24,686 bases of DNA. It comes from a bacterium (lineage in GTDB: Bacteria > Bacillota_A > Clostridia > Lachnospirales > Lachnospiraceae). Position 1 is the first letter of the stretch; the number at the start of each line of letters is the position of its first letter. The position numbers and the translations under genes were made by a program. Below the pieces are notes generated by a model that worked only from the letters and a program-made list of their open reading frames with translations, was not told where the DNA came from and ran no database searches. The DNA lies in NCBI GenBank assembly GCA_004562915.1, contig SFQZ01000040.1:1-24686 (forward strand). Reading direction: 5' to 3'. Below are positions 15,288 to 23,064 of the stretch, piece after piece.

Positions 15288-17114
15288 TTAGAGATTTAAT
15301 TCTTTCAGTAGTGTATCCAGCTCTTCTGCAGACACGGAAGTATTATCCGGCTGGTTCTGGTGTTCTTCCAGTTCTTCCAGTTCGCCAAAGAATTCCCTTG
15401 CTTCCCGGCGCATTCTTCGAAGCTCTCTTGCACGCTGCCGACGTTTTTTCTCACGCCTGATATGCAGAAGCACAAGTGCGCAGACCAAGGCTGCAACAAG
15501 AAGTAAGCAGATCAGCAGAACACGAAGCCAGATTCTGCCATACACAAGAGTGATCGTATGATTTCCCTGAATATTTTCCAACGTGATATTGCCATCTTTT
15601 TGCTTGAGATGAGTAGTTTTCCCGTCAACCAGACATTTGGTCAGAGTATAATATTTCTTTGCAAAAACTTTTGTAGTATAAGTCTCTCCCCGGTACAGGG
15701 TAACTTCATCTTCGATGACCGTTCCGTTTTCAGCTTTTATGGTAAGTGTATAGGTAGGAATCGCCTGAAAAGTAACTATAATGGTATGATCGGAAGTCAG
15801 ATCATTAAAAGTATAAGAATTTTCATCTGTATGGATCTCTATAGGATTTCCGTCCACAGTCAGGGAGCCCAGTTCATAATGCTCATTGGGAGAAAAATTT
15901 ATTGTAAGAGATTCGTGTTCTAATGCGGAAGGAGACTCATCGATGGTTCCATTTTCTGCAGAAGTAGTAACCGTGTATCGAGGTATTTCTTCAAAAACAG
16001 GCTGTATCGTATGATCAGTCTGAAGATCGGTAAAGGTGTATGAATCAGGAAAATCTTCAATATTTTGTTCTGCACCGTCTACGATCAGCTTTTGCAGGCG
16101 GAATCCTTCTTCACAACTGTAAGAAACAGTGTAGGATTCGCCCTGGGGAATTTCCAGGGCACTTTCTGTGATAGTGCCGTTTTCCGCACTGGTTACCACA
16201 CTGTATACGAGAGGCAGTGTAAGATCGTATAATCGAAAATTGGTGGTTCCCTTAATGATAGAAGCCATCAGGAGATGTCCCGGTTCCAGCTGACAGATGC
16301 CTTCCGGTTCTACATCAAAAGCATCATGCCCGGGGAGTGTAAGATAATAACTTCCCACTCTTTGTTTTTGGGAAATGGAATAGACATCAACGATATTCAT
16401 AAATCCATCTCTCTGCATATACGGAATACTGATAATAGAATCCCCTGCCACACAGAAATCCTGAAAAGAGCTTCTACTGTTGGAAAGGTGAAGATTCAAC
16501 GTATCTGTAATCTGAAAGTCACTGTCAGTAAAGATAAAAGAATAGTCGGCCACTCGATTAGCCATCAGGATATATCTTCCATTTTCCTGGTCATAATCGA
16601 TGCCGAAATAATTCATGCTTCCGTCACCCACCTGTACTTTCTGCTTGAATCGCAGAGTGTTGGCATCCACAAGAAAGACAGCTCCGGCATTTGCTGAATC
16701 GTTAGTAAAAAGACCGGCGATGGCTATTTCCTGCGTATCAGGATTGTAGGTCATGCCATTGCCATGTTCGTAGTCTGTTTCTGTTACGTGAAAGGCATAA
16801 CTGTACTGCTCCACAGGATTGCCATTGGCGTCTGTGGAGTTGCGATAAAAAGCAATCAGAGTATCGGGTTTTGTTGTATACTTATCTCCATTTACCAGGC
16901 AAACGATATACTGGTCGGTTGCACATATGGATTGGAGCTGTCCGGATTCATCTATGATGGAGGATTCTGCCACCATGTTCCACTGGGCAGTTTCCAGATC
17001 TGAAGTTTTTAGCGCTCCTGAGACAGCTTCAGCAGGCAGAACAGTCAGAGCTGACAGAAAAAAAATCAGGAGCAAAGATATATATATATGTGTGTGAATC
17101 GATTTTTGTTTCAT
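15288..17114 (-). CDS. Membrane-anchored surface protein with propeller-like domain and three beta repeats
   Basis: A 608-residue exported protein. Signal peptide 1-30 (cleavage near PAEA). Residues ~40-300 have repeated short beta patterns with GxxYxPDTQEIAIAG-like blades, suggesting a beta-propeller. Three ~73-residue repeats follow (about 304-376, 379-451, 454-526), each opening with YTVTTSAENGTI-like sequence and closing with YTFTDLxxDHTIxxxF, as in bacterial InlB B-repeat type modules. A membrane helix (530-551), a very basic stop-transfer stretch (RREKKRRQRARELRRMRR) and an acidic cytoplasmic tail complete it. A surface-binding or sensing role is likely. No catalytic motif is visible. 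It has its own promoter and shares a terminator with the polymer operon. Confidence 0.75.
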   Translation of the reverse strand: MKQKSIHTHIYISLLLIFFLSALTVLPAEAVSGALKTSDLETAQWNMVAESSIIDESGQLQSICATDQYIVCLVNGDKYTTKPDTLIAFYRNSTDANGNPVEQYSYAFHVTETDYEHGNGMTYNPDTQEIAIAGLFTNDSANAGAVFLVDANTLRFKQKVQVGDGSMNYFGIDYDQENGRYILMANRVADYSFIFTDSDFQITDTLNLHLSNSRSSFQDFCVAGDSIISIPYMQRDGFMNIVDVYSISQKQRVGSYYLTLPGHDAFDVEPEGICQLEPGHLLMASIIKGTTNFRLYDLTLPLVYSVVTSAENGTITESALEIPQGESYTVSYSCEEGFRLQKLIVDGAEQNIEDFPDSYTFTDLQTDHTIQPVFEEIPRYTVTTSAENGTIDESPSALEHESLTINFSPNEHYELGSLTVDGNPIEIHTDENSYTFNDLTSDHTIIVTFQAIPTYTLTIKAENGTVIEDEVTLYRGETYTTKVFAKKYYTLTKCLVDGKTTHLKQKDGNITLENIQGNHTITLVYGRIWLRVLLICLLLVAALVCALVLLHIRREKKRRQRARELRRMRREAREFFGELEELEEHQNQPDNTSVSAEELDTLLKELNL

Positions 17115-17143
17115 AGTCTCCCCTTATTAACCCATATAGACAC

Positions 17144-17172
17144 AGTATAGCATGATTGAAAAGACGGAGCAA
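17144..17172 (-). promoter_or_regulatory. Probable promoter of the surface-protein gene
   Basis: On the minus strand, TTGCTC (17172-17167) and TATACT (17149-17144) are 17 bases apart, about 30 bases before the start at 17114. AAGGGGAG is the ribosome binding site. Confidence 0.5.
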
Positions 17173-17202
17173 GAAGATGAGGGGAGAAATCTTAGTAAAG
17201 TC

Positions 17203-17231
17203 TTGAAGTGAAGAGATATTTACGGTAAAAT
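17203..17231 (+). promoter_or_regulatory. Probable promoter of the carboxypeptidase gene
   Basis: TTGAAG (17203-17208) and TAAAAT (17226-17231) are 17 bases apart. The -10 box overlaps the ATG at 17230, so that ATG would lie upstream of the transcript. This supports the start at 17311. Confidence 0.55.
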
Positions 17232-17310
17232 GAAAGAACATGCAAATAGCAGAATTTGCAGGAGAAATAAGAAGAGTAAAACAATAGAATCAGGAAGGAT
17301 AAGAAACAAC

Positions 17311-18579
17311 ATGAAAAGAATATATCGGAGTGTAGCAGCTGGAATACTCATATGTGCGATTTTGATGATGACGGTTGGTGTTCAGGCCTCTGTTGTGGAA
17401 AATGGAGCATCGTATTCGATTTCAACGAATAGCATATCAGAGTGGCCGCAGGGACCTGATATTTACGCAGAGACAGCAATCCTGATGGATGCGGATACAG
17501 GTGCTATCCTTTATAATAAGGGAATGGATGAAAAAAGATATCCGGCCAGCATTACAAAAATAATGACTTGTATGCTTGCATTGGAACATTCCAGTCTGGA
17601 TGAACAAGTCACATTTACAGAAACTTGTCAGGGAGATCAGGTGGCAGGAAGTGGAAATGCCGGAATGCAGGTAGGTGAAGTCCTTACCATGAGACAGTGT
17701 TTGTTGTTGTTGATGATCCGTTCCGCTAATGATGTGGCTACTCAGATTGCTGAGCATGTGGGCGGTTCTGTGGAAGCGTTTGTGGATATGATGAATCAGA
17801 AAGCACAGGAACTGGGATGTATGAATACTCATTTTGTCAATGCCAGTGGAATGCCGGATGACAATCATTATTCAACAGCGTATGATATGGCTTTGATTTT
17901 TCGGGAAGCAATCAAAAATGATACATTCCGGGAAATTATCGGAACTCAGAGTTTTGTTATCGAACCGACTAATATGAACACAGAGACAAGGAGTTTTTCC
18001 AGTCATCATCCATTGGTTGTACGTTCAGCACCGGAATACTATGAAGGTTGTTTCGGAGGAAAGACTGGAGTTACCGATTCTGCTAAAAATACATTGGTCA
18101 GTGGAGCAGAAAGAAACGGTATGACGTTGATCGCAGTAACTATGAGGGCAGATGAACTGGGACAACTTTGTCAGGATCAGACGAATATGTTCAATTACGG
18201 ATTCGATAATTTCAGTAAAGTGGAGGTGCCGGGAGGATATGTAACGATCCCGAACGGAAAAGATGTTGCCGGTCTTAAAGTGGTGGAAACTGTCAGCGGC
18301 GATGTGACAGCAGAAGCTTATTATTATAATGATGATTATTTTGTGGGAACCGGAGTGAAGGAAGAGCCCACACCGGAAGAAGAGATGACTTCGGAAATAA
18401 TTTCTGCCGAAGAACCGGAAACAGAGGAACCGTCTGGTTTATCGGAGTCGGAAAAGCAGCAGGCAGAGCAGAATATGAAACAGTTATATCAGTATATTAT
18501 TTATATACTGGCAGGATTGATCGGAGTTGCATTATTGATATCTATTATTTCTTCGATTGTGAAACATAAGCATAGATAA
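17311..18579 (+). CDS. D-alanyl-D-alanine carboxypeptidase (DacF/PBP5 type)
   Basis: A 422-residue penicillin-binding protein that removes the terminal D-Ala of peptidoglycan stem peptides outside the membrane. Start at 17311 is chosen over 17230 because AGGAAGG lies upstream, the signal peptide begins at once (MKRIYRSVAAGILICAILMM), and the upstream ATG overlaps the predicted -10 box. Catalytic motifs: SITK (Ser 80, Lys 83), SAN (138-140), KTG (251-253). After the S11 peptidase domain comes a beta domain, an acidic Pro/Glu-rich linker (TPEEEMTSEIISAEEPETEE) and a C-terminal membrane anchor (~385-410) with a short basic tail. It is not in the polymer operon, but it acts on the same wall. Confidence 0.93.
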   Translation: MKRIYRSVAAGILICAILMMTVGVQASVVENGASYSISTNSISEWPQGPDIYAETAILMDADTGAILYNKGMDEKRYPASITKIMTCMLALEHSSLDEQVTFTETCQGDQVAGSGNAGMQVGEVLTMRQCLLLLMIRSANDVATQIAEHVGGSVEAFVDMMNQKAQELGCMNTHFVNASGMPDDNHYSTAYDMALIFREAIKNDTFREIIGTQSFVIEPTNMNTETRSFSSHHPLVVRSAPEYYEGCFGGKTGVTDSAKNTLVSGAERNGMTLIAVTMRADELGQLCQDQTNMFNYGFDNFSKVEVPGGYVTIPNGKDVAGLKVVETVSGDVTAEAYYYNDDYFVGTGVKEEPTPEEEMTSEIISAEEPETEEPSGLSESEKQQAEQNMKQLYQYIIYILAGLIGVALLISIISSIVKHKHR

Positions 18580-18584
18580 ATGAA

Positions 18585-18640
18585 AAGGAACCGTATAGTG
18601 AAATCTGTATTATAATTTCACTATATGGTTCCTTTGTGTT
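18585..18640. terminator. Bidirectional terminator between dac and the Pce-like gene
   Basis: A 20-base stem, 18585-18604 against 18615-18634, pairs throughout with one G-U wobble around a 10-base loop. CCTTTGTGTT follows on the plus strand and CCTTTTCATTT on the minus strand. It sits between the stops of the two convergent genes. Confidence 0.88.
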
Positions 18641-21600
18641 ATGGTATCCATGCTCCGGAAGGATCAACGTAGTAACCATCAATTGTTGTATTGGAAGCCA
18701 TAGAGCCATTGGAATAGAAATAATAACATTTACCATTTATCCATTTCCAGCAGGATTCTACCCGGTCACCATTTTCCGTGAGATAGTACCAGGTATTACC
18801 GAGTTTTAACCAACCCGTTTTCATCCAGCCGTTTGCATCAAAGTAATACCATTTTCCATTGATTTTTTCCCAATCTGATCGAGTGTAACTGCCATCTGCA
18901 TGGCGATACCACCAGAGAGATCCGCTTTTTATCCAGCGGTCGGTATTGTTTTCCGAATAATCTTTTATCCATGCTCCGCTGCTGTCTACATAGTAAGAGC
19001 CGATCCATGTATTGGCGGCCATAGCACCGGAAGCATACATATAATACCATTTTCCGTCAATTAAATGCCAGCCTTGTCCATACATACTGCCATTGGAACC
19101 AAAGTAATACCATGAATTGCTGTATTTTACCCATCCGGTCTGCATAGCGCCAGAGGAACTAAAATAGTACCAGGAATTATCTATATTTTGCATACCGGTG
19201 ACCATTGCACCGCTGCTTTTCAGGTAATACCAGGTTTTTCCCTGCTGCAGCCATCCGGTACACATATATCCTTTACTGTTAAAATAATACCAGCTGCCGT
19301 CAATCAACTCCCATTGGCTGGCAGGCCAGGAACCATCAGGTCTTTGATACCACCATCCTATATTGTCTTTTTGCCAGTTCTGGTTTTTATAGTCAGGAAT
19401 CCATTTTCCGTCAGCTCCATAATATTTATTGTTTACCCATGTGGAAGTGACCATAATACCGGAGGAAGAAAAATAGTATTCTGCACCATTAATCGTCTGT
19501 ACACCGGTTACCATAGCACCGGAAGAATCTGTATAGTAGCAGGAATCTCCATCATTAATCCAGCCGGTTTTCAGACAACCGGAATCATCCAGATAATACC
19601 ATTTGTTTTCATAGCAAACCCAGCCTATGGCAAGTTCTCCGTTACTGTTCAGATAAGAGTATCTACCATCGCTATCCTGAATCCATTTGTTGCGTACACT
19701 GTGCATAGAATTATCATAGTAGCAGGTATATCCGTTGGAAGTTACCCATCCGGTATGTTGCGTTGGAATTCCGTCTAAGTAATAGATATATTCATAGGGA
19801 GATGTATGCTGTGTTCCGCCTATAAAAGCAAGATTATCCGGAATATTATTACTTAAGCTGCTGTCAAAATTAAATACAAGAGCGGGTATAATATCGTGAT
19901 ACCATCCTGTTACGTATAGGGGAATGCCTTTTTCACCCATGGTAAGCAAAGTATCCAATGTGCCTATTTCACCATTGATGCTTTGATTAGAGACAGCGCT
20001 GAATGTACCAGCCATAACCATGACTTTAGGATTTAATTTGTCAACATAACTGTAGGTATTGGAACCATAATAACCGTGATGTCCTAGTGTCAGAAGATCA
20101 ACGTGCTCTAACTGTTCTGCAAGAACAGTCTCGGTTCCTTCATAATTATTGATATCACCGGCAAGAAAAGCACGTATACCGTTTGCTTCTACGAGAACCC
20201 CCAGACAGAAGTAGTTGGCATCCGGTTTGGGATTGATCTTGTAATCTGTATCATAGTTCATGATACGAATAGTCATGTCTTCACCAAGAGTAAAAACAGG
20301 GGTGGAGGTTGTATTCATATCCTGATCATCATACAATCCTGTCTGAGCAGCTACAGAATCTTCTGTTGAATTATTGGGATCCAGTGTATTTTCAGGATCT
20401 ACCTGGTCGGTAACCGGTATAGTACTGGTTCGCAGATTATCGCTGGTTCCGGTATTATCTTCTGCAGTGCCAGGTTCATCTGTGAGTCCATAGGAAGAAA
20501 CTGTCTGATCTCCTGTGTAAATAGCCTGAATCACAAAAGCACCGTCATTTTCTTCTGTCTCGAATATATAATCAGAAGATTGCGTAAGTACAATCAGTCG
20601 GTACTCACATGTGTTTCCTGATTCGTCAGTAAGGGGAAGACTTTCAGAAGCAACTCCCCATGCACCGGTTTCATCAGAGGTAATTGTCAGACTTTGTACT
20701 GCTTCCCAGGAAGCAGTATCTGTTGAGGAATCCAGCTCTTTTTTCTGGATTTCTATATCAAGTTCTGAAGGGCGGTAACTGCCGTCAGAATCTTCGTCTT
20801 CCCAGTTTACGGTGATCCATTCGGTTTTTAATGAAGGTATATGAATAAGAGTAAACTGTCCTGTACTCGTTTCTATAACAGAATATCCGGAAGGAATATT
20901 TTCAAGTGAAACAGAGTAGTTATAAGCTGTCTTATCGTCATCATATTTTTGAAGATTTTCAAAAACAAAGTTCCAGTTTCCGGAAGAGTCCGGGCTTATA
21001 GACTGTGACTGAGTTTCTCCGGTGTCCTGATTGGTCAAAACAACCTGAACGGATGTGGGACGCAAACCATCCTTATTATTACCATCAGTCCAGTTTAGTG
21101 AACCGGAATAACTGACTGTTTCCGGATACAAAGGCTTTGCAGGGTCGAAATTCTGTATGAGGGTGGAACCTGTTTCCAGAGCGGCCGTAATCATGTTATC
21201 ATATACATAGAGATTATCCCAAAGATTTCCGGAATTGGAAATATAAGAATCTTTGTATTCCTGGATATAAACTCGCTTAGGATGAAAGGTTCTGATGATT
21301 TCATCGGCACTTCCGATATGATCACTGTGAGGATGAGTGCCGATATAAAATTCAAAATTATCTTCTGTGACACCGACAGACTGCAAGTAAGCTATAACAT
21401 CATCTTCATATCCAAAGCCTTTGGATATTCCGTCCCTGTCGGGATAACGAGGGTCATCACCACTTGGGTAATCGGTATCTTCACCGGAATCCACCATACC
21501 AAATTTTCCATTACACTCCAGAAGAATGGCCTCAGTGTTTTCGGGAAGTGTCAGATAATGGATTTTTGCATTTTCAGCGGCCTGAACAACCGTCTGAGTA

Positions 21601-21680
21601 CTGGGGAAATAGAGCTGAAAAGGAAACACAAGCGAAAAAGAAAGCAGTGTGATTCCAATTTTTTTGATTATATTATGCAT
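18639..21680 (-). CDS. Secreted choline-binding metallo-hydrolase, Pce/CbpE-like, with Cna-B inserts
   Basis: A 1013-residue exported protein. Signal peptide 1-~35 (VVQAA). Residues 38-185 match the first half of the pneumococcal phosphorylcholine esterase Pce (CbpE): MVDSGED, zinc motif THPHSDHIG (115-123), and VYIQEYKDSYISNSGNLWDN, which parallels Pce closely. Two Cna-B-like domains (about 191-283 and 286-388) and an acidic linker then interrupt the fold. It resumes at ~465-605 with AGDINN (Asp 509) and LGHHG (His 534/535), the remaining metal ligands. Residues ~640-1013 are choline-binding repeats. Predicted role: hydrolysis of phosphocholine (or a related phosphodiester) on teichoic acid at the cell surface. 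AAGGAG lies 6 bases before the start. The domain assignment is strong; the substrate is inferred. Confidence 0.88.
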   Translation of the reverse strand: MHNIIKKIGITLLSFSLVFPFQLYFPSTQTVVQAAENAKIHYLTLPENTEAILLECNGKFGMVDSGEDTDYPSGDDPRYPDRDGISKGFGYEDDVIAYLQSVGVTEDNFEFYIGTHPHSDHIGSADEIIRTFHPKRVYIQEYKDSYISNSGNLWDNLYVYDNMITAALETGSTLIQNFDPAKPLYPETVSYSGSLNWTDGNNKDGLRPTSVQVVLTNQDTGETQSQSISPDSSGNWNFVFENLQKYDDDKTAYNYSVSLENIPSGYSVIETSTGQFTLIHIPSLKTEWITVNWEDEDSDGSYRPSELDIEIQKKELDSSTDTASWEAVQSLTITSDETGAWGVASESLPLTDESGNTCEYRLIVLTQSSDYIFETEENDGAFVIQAIYTGDQTVSSYGLTDEPGTAEDNTGTSDNLRTSTIPVTDQVDPENTLDPNNSTEDSVAAQTGLYDDQDMNTTSTPVFTLGEDMTIRIMNYDTDYKINPKPDANYFCLGVLVEANGIRAFLAGDINNYEGTETVLAEQLEHVDLLTLGHHGYYGSNTYSYVDKLNPKVMVMAGTFSAVSNQSINGEIGTLDTLLTMGEKGIPLYVTGWYHDIIPALVFNFDSSLSNNIPDNLAFIGGTQHTSPYEYIYYLDGIPTQHTGWVTSNGYTCYYDNSMHSVRNKWIQDSDGRYSYLNSNGELAIGWVCYENKWYYLDDSGCLKTGWINDGDSCYYTDSSGAMVTGVQTINGAEYYFSSSGIMVTSTWVNNKYYGADGKWIPDYKNQNWQKDNIGWWYQRPDGSWPASQWELIDGSWYYFNSKGYMCTGWLQQGKTWYYLKSSGAMVTGMQNIDNSWYYFSSSGAMQTGWVKYSNSWYYFGSNGSMYGQGWHLIDGKWYYMYASGAMAANTWIGSYYVDSSGAWIKDYSENNTDRWIKSGSLWWYRHADGSYTRSDWEKINGKWYYFDANGWMKTGWLKLGNTWYYLTENGDRVESCWKWINGKCYYFYSNGSMASNTTIDGYYVDPSGAWIP
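18642..19763 (-). repeat. Choline-binding (cell wall binding) repeat region
   Basis: About 18 tandem units of ~20 residues of the GWxxxxxxWYYxxxxGxMxTGW type, with the stacked Trp/Tyr residues that form choline pockets in pneumococcal and clostridial proteins. A larger block is duplicated: residues 747-829 (TWVNNKYYGADGKW, WWYQRPDGSW) correspond to 891-973 (TWIGSYYVDSSGAW, WWYRHADGSY). The very end, GYYVDPSGAWIP, resembles the end of the Pce repeat region. Confidence 0.92.
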
Positions 21681-21729
21681 AAGAACTCCTTCTAGGTTAT
21701 ACGATTTATAGGTTGATTTGGTAATATTT

Positions 21730-21757
21730 ATTATATCAGTTAAGGGTAAAAAAGCAA
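21730..21757 (-). promoter_or_regulatory. Probable promoter of the Pce-like gene
   Basis: On the minus strand, TTGCTT (21757-21752) and a perfect TATAAT (21735-21730) are separated by 16 bases, about 50 bases before the start at 21680. Confidence 0.5.
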
Positions 21758-21872
21758 GCAGGAAGTATCTGGGGATTGACTCTTGGAAAAAATATTCATT
21801 ACATCATAAAAGGTTGAAAAAAATATCTGCATGTGTTAGTGTGTATGATAGTTGAATAAGAGATAAATAAAA

Positions 21873-22031
21873 ATGAAAATTGCTAAAGATACGCAGCCAA
21901 AACAAAAAGCATATCATATACATATTGGGAGAAACAGTTGGAATATTGATGATAATTGCTATGGTACATTTGCTGTAAAAAGTAATAATAAAAAGAAGAG
22001 AAAACAAAGACAACAAAGCCATTATCATTAA
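21873..22031 (+). CDS. Candidate small basic protein, 52 residues
   Basis: An open frame of 52 codons in the otherwise gene-free 520-base gap between the Pce-like gene and licD. It begins MKIAKDTQPKQKAYHIHIGR, has a middle NSWNIDDNCYGTFAV, and ends in a Lys/Arg/Gln-rich tail. No signal peptide or membrane helix. The stop codon falls inside the hairpin of a rho-independent terminator at 22012-22048, as is common for short genes. Against it: only a poor ribosome binding site (AAGAGA about 10 bases away) and a weak promoter (TTGACT at 21776-21781 with TTACAT at 21799-21804). It could be a small RNA instead. I do not recognise the family. Confidence 0.35.
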   Translation: MKIAKDTQPKQKAYHIHIGRNSWNIDDNCYGTFAVKSNNKKKRKQRQQSHYH

Positions 22032-22048
22032 GGTGATGGCTTTGTTTT
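22012..22048 (+). terminator. Rho-independent terminator upstream of licD
   Basis: AACAAAGCCAT (22012-22022) pairs exactly with ATGGCTTTGTT (22036-22046), followed by TT. It lies upstream of the licD promoter and is not explained by any annotated gene other than the small ORF at 21873-22031. Confidence 0.75.
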
Positions 22049-22141
22049 ATGAATAGCCATTTGTTTGGAAACATCATAATACTTGGCAATATAAAATAGA
22101 AAAAGTAATAGAAACGTAAGAGGAAACCCTGGAAGGATGAC

Positions 22142-22170
22142 TTGTTTCATGTGAAAAATAATGATATGAT
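22142..22170 (+). promoter_or_regulatory. Probable promoter of the licD operon
   Basis: TTGTTT (22142-22147) and TATGAT (22165-22170) are 17 bases apart, ~30 bases before the licD start. The spacer holds a small inverted repeat, TTTCA-TG-TGAAA (22145-22156), that overlaps the -35 box and could bind a regulator. Confidence 0.5.
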
Positions 22171-22200
22171 TATAACAATGGTATATTTTGAGGTGAAAGA

Positions 22201-23064
22201 ATGAATAATAAACAGTATGATGAGAATGTTCTTGAAAAATTAAAGAAAACAGAATTAGAAATTTTAAAAGATTTTATTTCTATTTGTAAAAAATATAATT
22301 TAACTTACTTTGCTACTGGGGGAACTGCGATAGGGGCTTTACGGCATCAAGGTTTCATACCGTGGGATGATGATATTGATGTATGTATGTTAAGAGAAGA
22401 GTATGAACGTTTCATGGAGATTGGACCAAAAGAAATGGGGGATAAATATATTTTCATGACAGCAGATTCAGAGAAAAAGTATCCGCTTATGTTTGGAAAA
22501 ATGATAAAAAAGGGGACAAGATTTATTGAGGATGCGTATCAGCAGGCAGATTATCCGCTGGGGATATATATAGATATCTTTCCGTATGATAAAACATCGG
22601 AAAATGAGAAAAAAAGAAGAAAATGGCAGAGAAAGACATGGAATATTGCAAGAATTCATGTTTTAGCATTGATCCCAAATCCGAAGTTACCGGATAATAT
22701 GAGTAAAACAGCCGCAACAATCGCAGGAGGATTATGTCGCATAATGCACAAATGCCTGCGAATTTTGAGGATTGGTCCGGAGAAAACTGCAAGATGGTAC
22801 TTGAAATGGGCAAAAAATTGTCCGGAAAAAGATTCTGACCTGTATATCGATTATTCTTATATTACAGGTCAGAATCTTATGATTCGAACAAAGGATTCTT
22901 TTCCGACAATAGAAGTGCCGTTTGAAGATACAATGGTTGCATTAGTAAAAAACTATGATGCATTTTTAAGGCCTGAATATGGTGATTACATGAAGCTTCC
23001 GCCGGAAGAGCAACGCCATAATCATTGTGCGGCATATATAAATTTTGGAGAAGATGAAAAATGA
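22201..23064 (+). CDS. LicD family phosphotransferase (phosphocholine transferase-like)
   Basis: A 287-residue cytosolic nucleotidyltransferase-fold protein of the LicD/fukutin family. The diagnostic block GGTAIGALRHQGFIPWDDD begins at residue 40, with the DDDID metal-binding Asp residues at about 56-60; a second conserved stretch, YPLGIYIDIFPYD, follows. The C-terminal EVPFEDTMVALVKNYDAFLRPEYGDYMKLPP is also typical. LicD proteins of pneumococcus and Haemophilus transfer phosphocholine from CDP-choline to glycans; other relatives move other phospho-alditols. No licA, licB or licC is in this window, so choline is inferred mainly from the divergent Pce-like gene. GAGGTGAAAGA precedes the ATG. 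The stop overlaps the next start by 4 bases. Confidence 0.88.
   Translation: MNNKQYDENVLEKLKKTELEILKDFISICKKYNLTYFATGGTAIGALRHQGFIPWDDDIDVCMLREEYERFMEIGPKEMGDKYIFMTADSEKKYPLMFGKMIKKGTRFIEDAYQQADYPLGIYIDIFPYDKTSENEKKRRKWQRKTWNIARIHVLALIPNPKLPDNMSKTAATIAGGLCRIMHKCLRILRIGPEKTARWYLKWAKNCPEKDSDLYIDYSYITGQNLMIRTKDSFPTIEVPFEDTMVALVKNYDAFLRPEYGDYMKLPPEEQRHNHCAAYINFGEDEK

Noticed and set aside
17230..17310. Upstream ATG extension of the carboxypeptidase
   Set aside because: It overlaps a good -10 box, lacks a ribosome binding site, and would place 27 charged residues ahead of a normal signal peptide.
18642..19763. Repeat region as a CRISPR array or DNA-level satellite
   Set aside because: The periodicity is explained by a coding repeat of ~20 residues in one open frame; there are no constant repeats with unique spacers.
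19188..19778. 196-residue plus-strand ORF opposite the choline-binding repeats
   Set aside because: It arises from the repetitive coding sequence on the other strand; no start signals and no recognisable domain.
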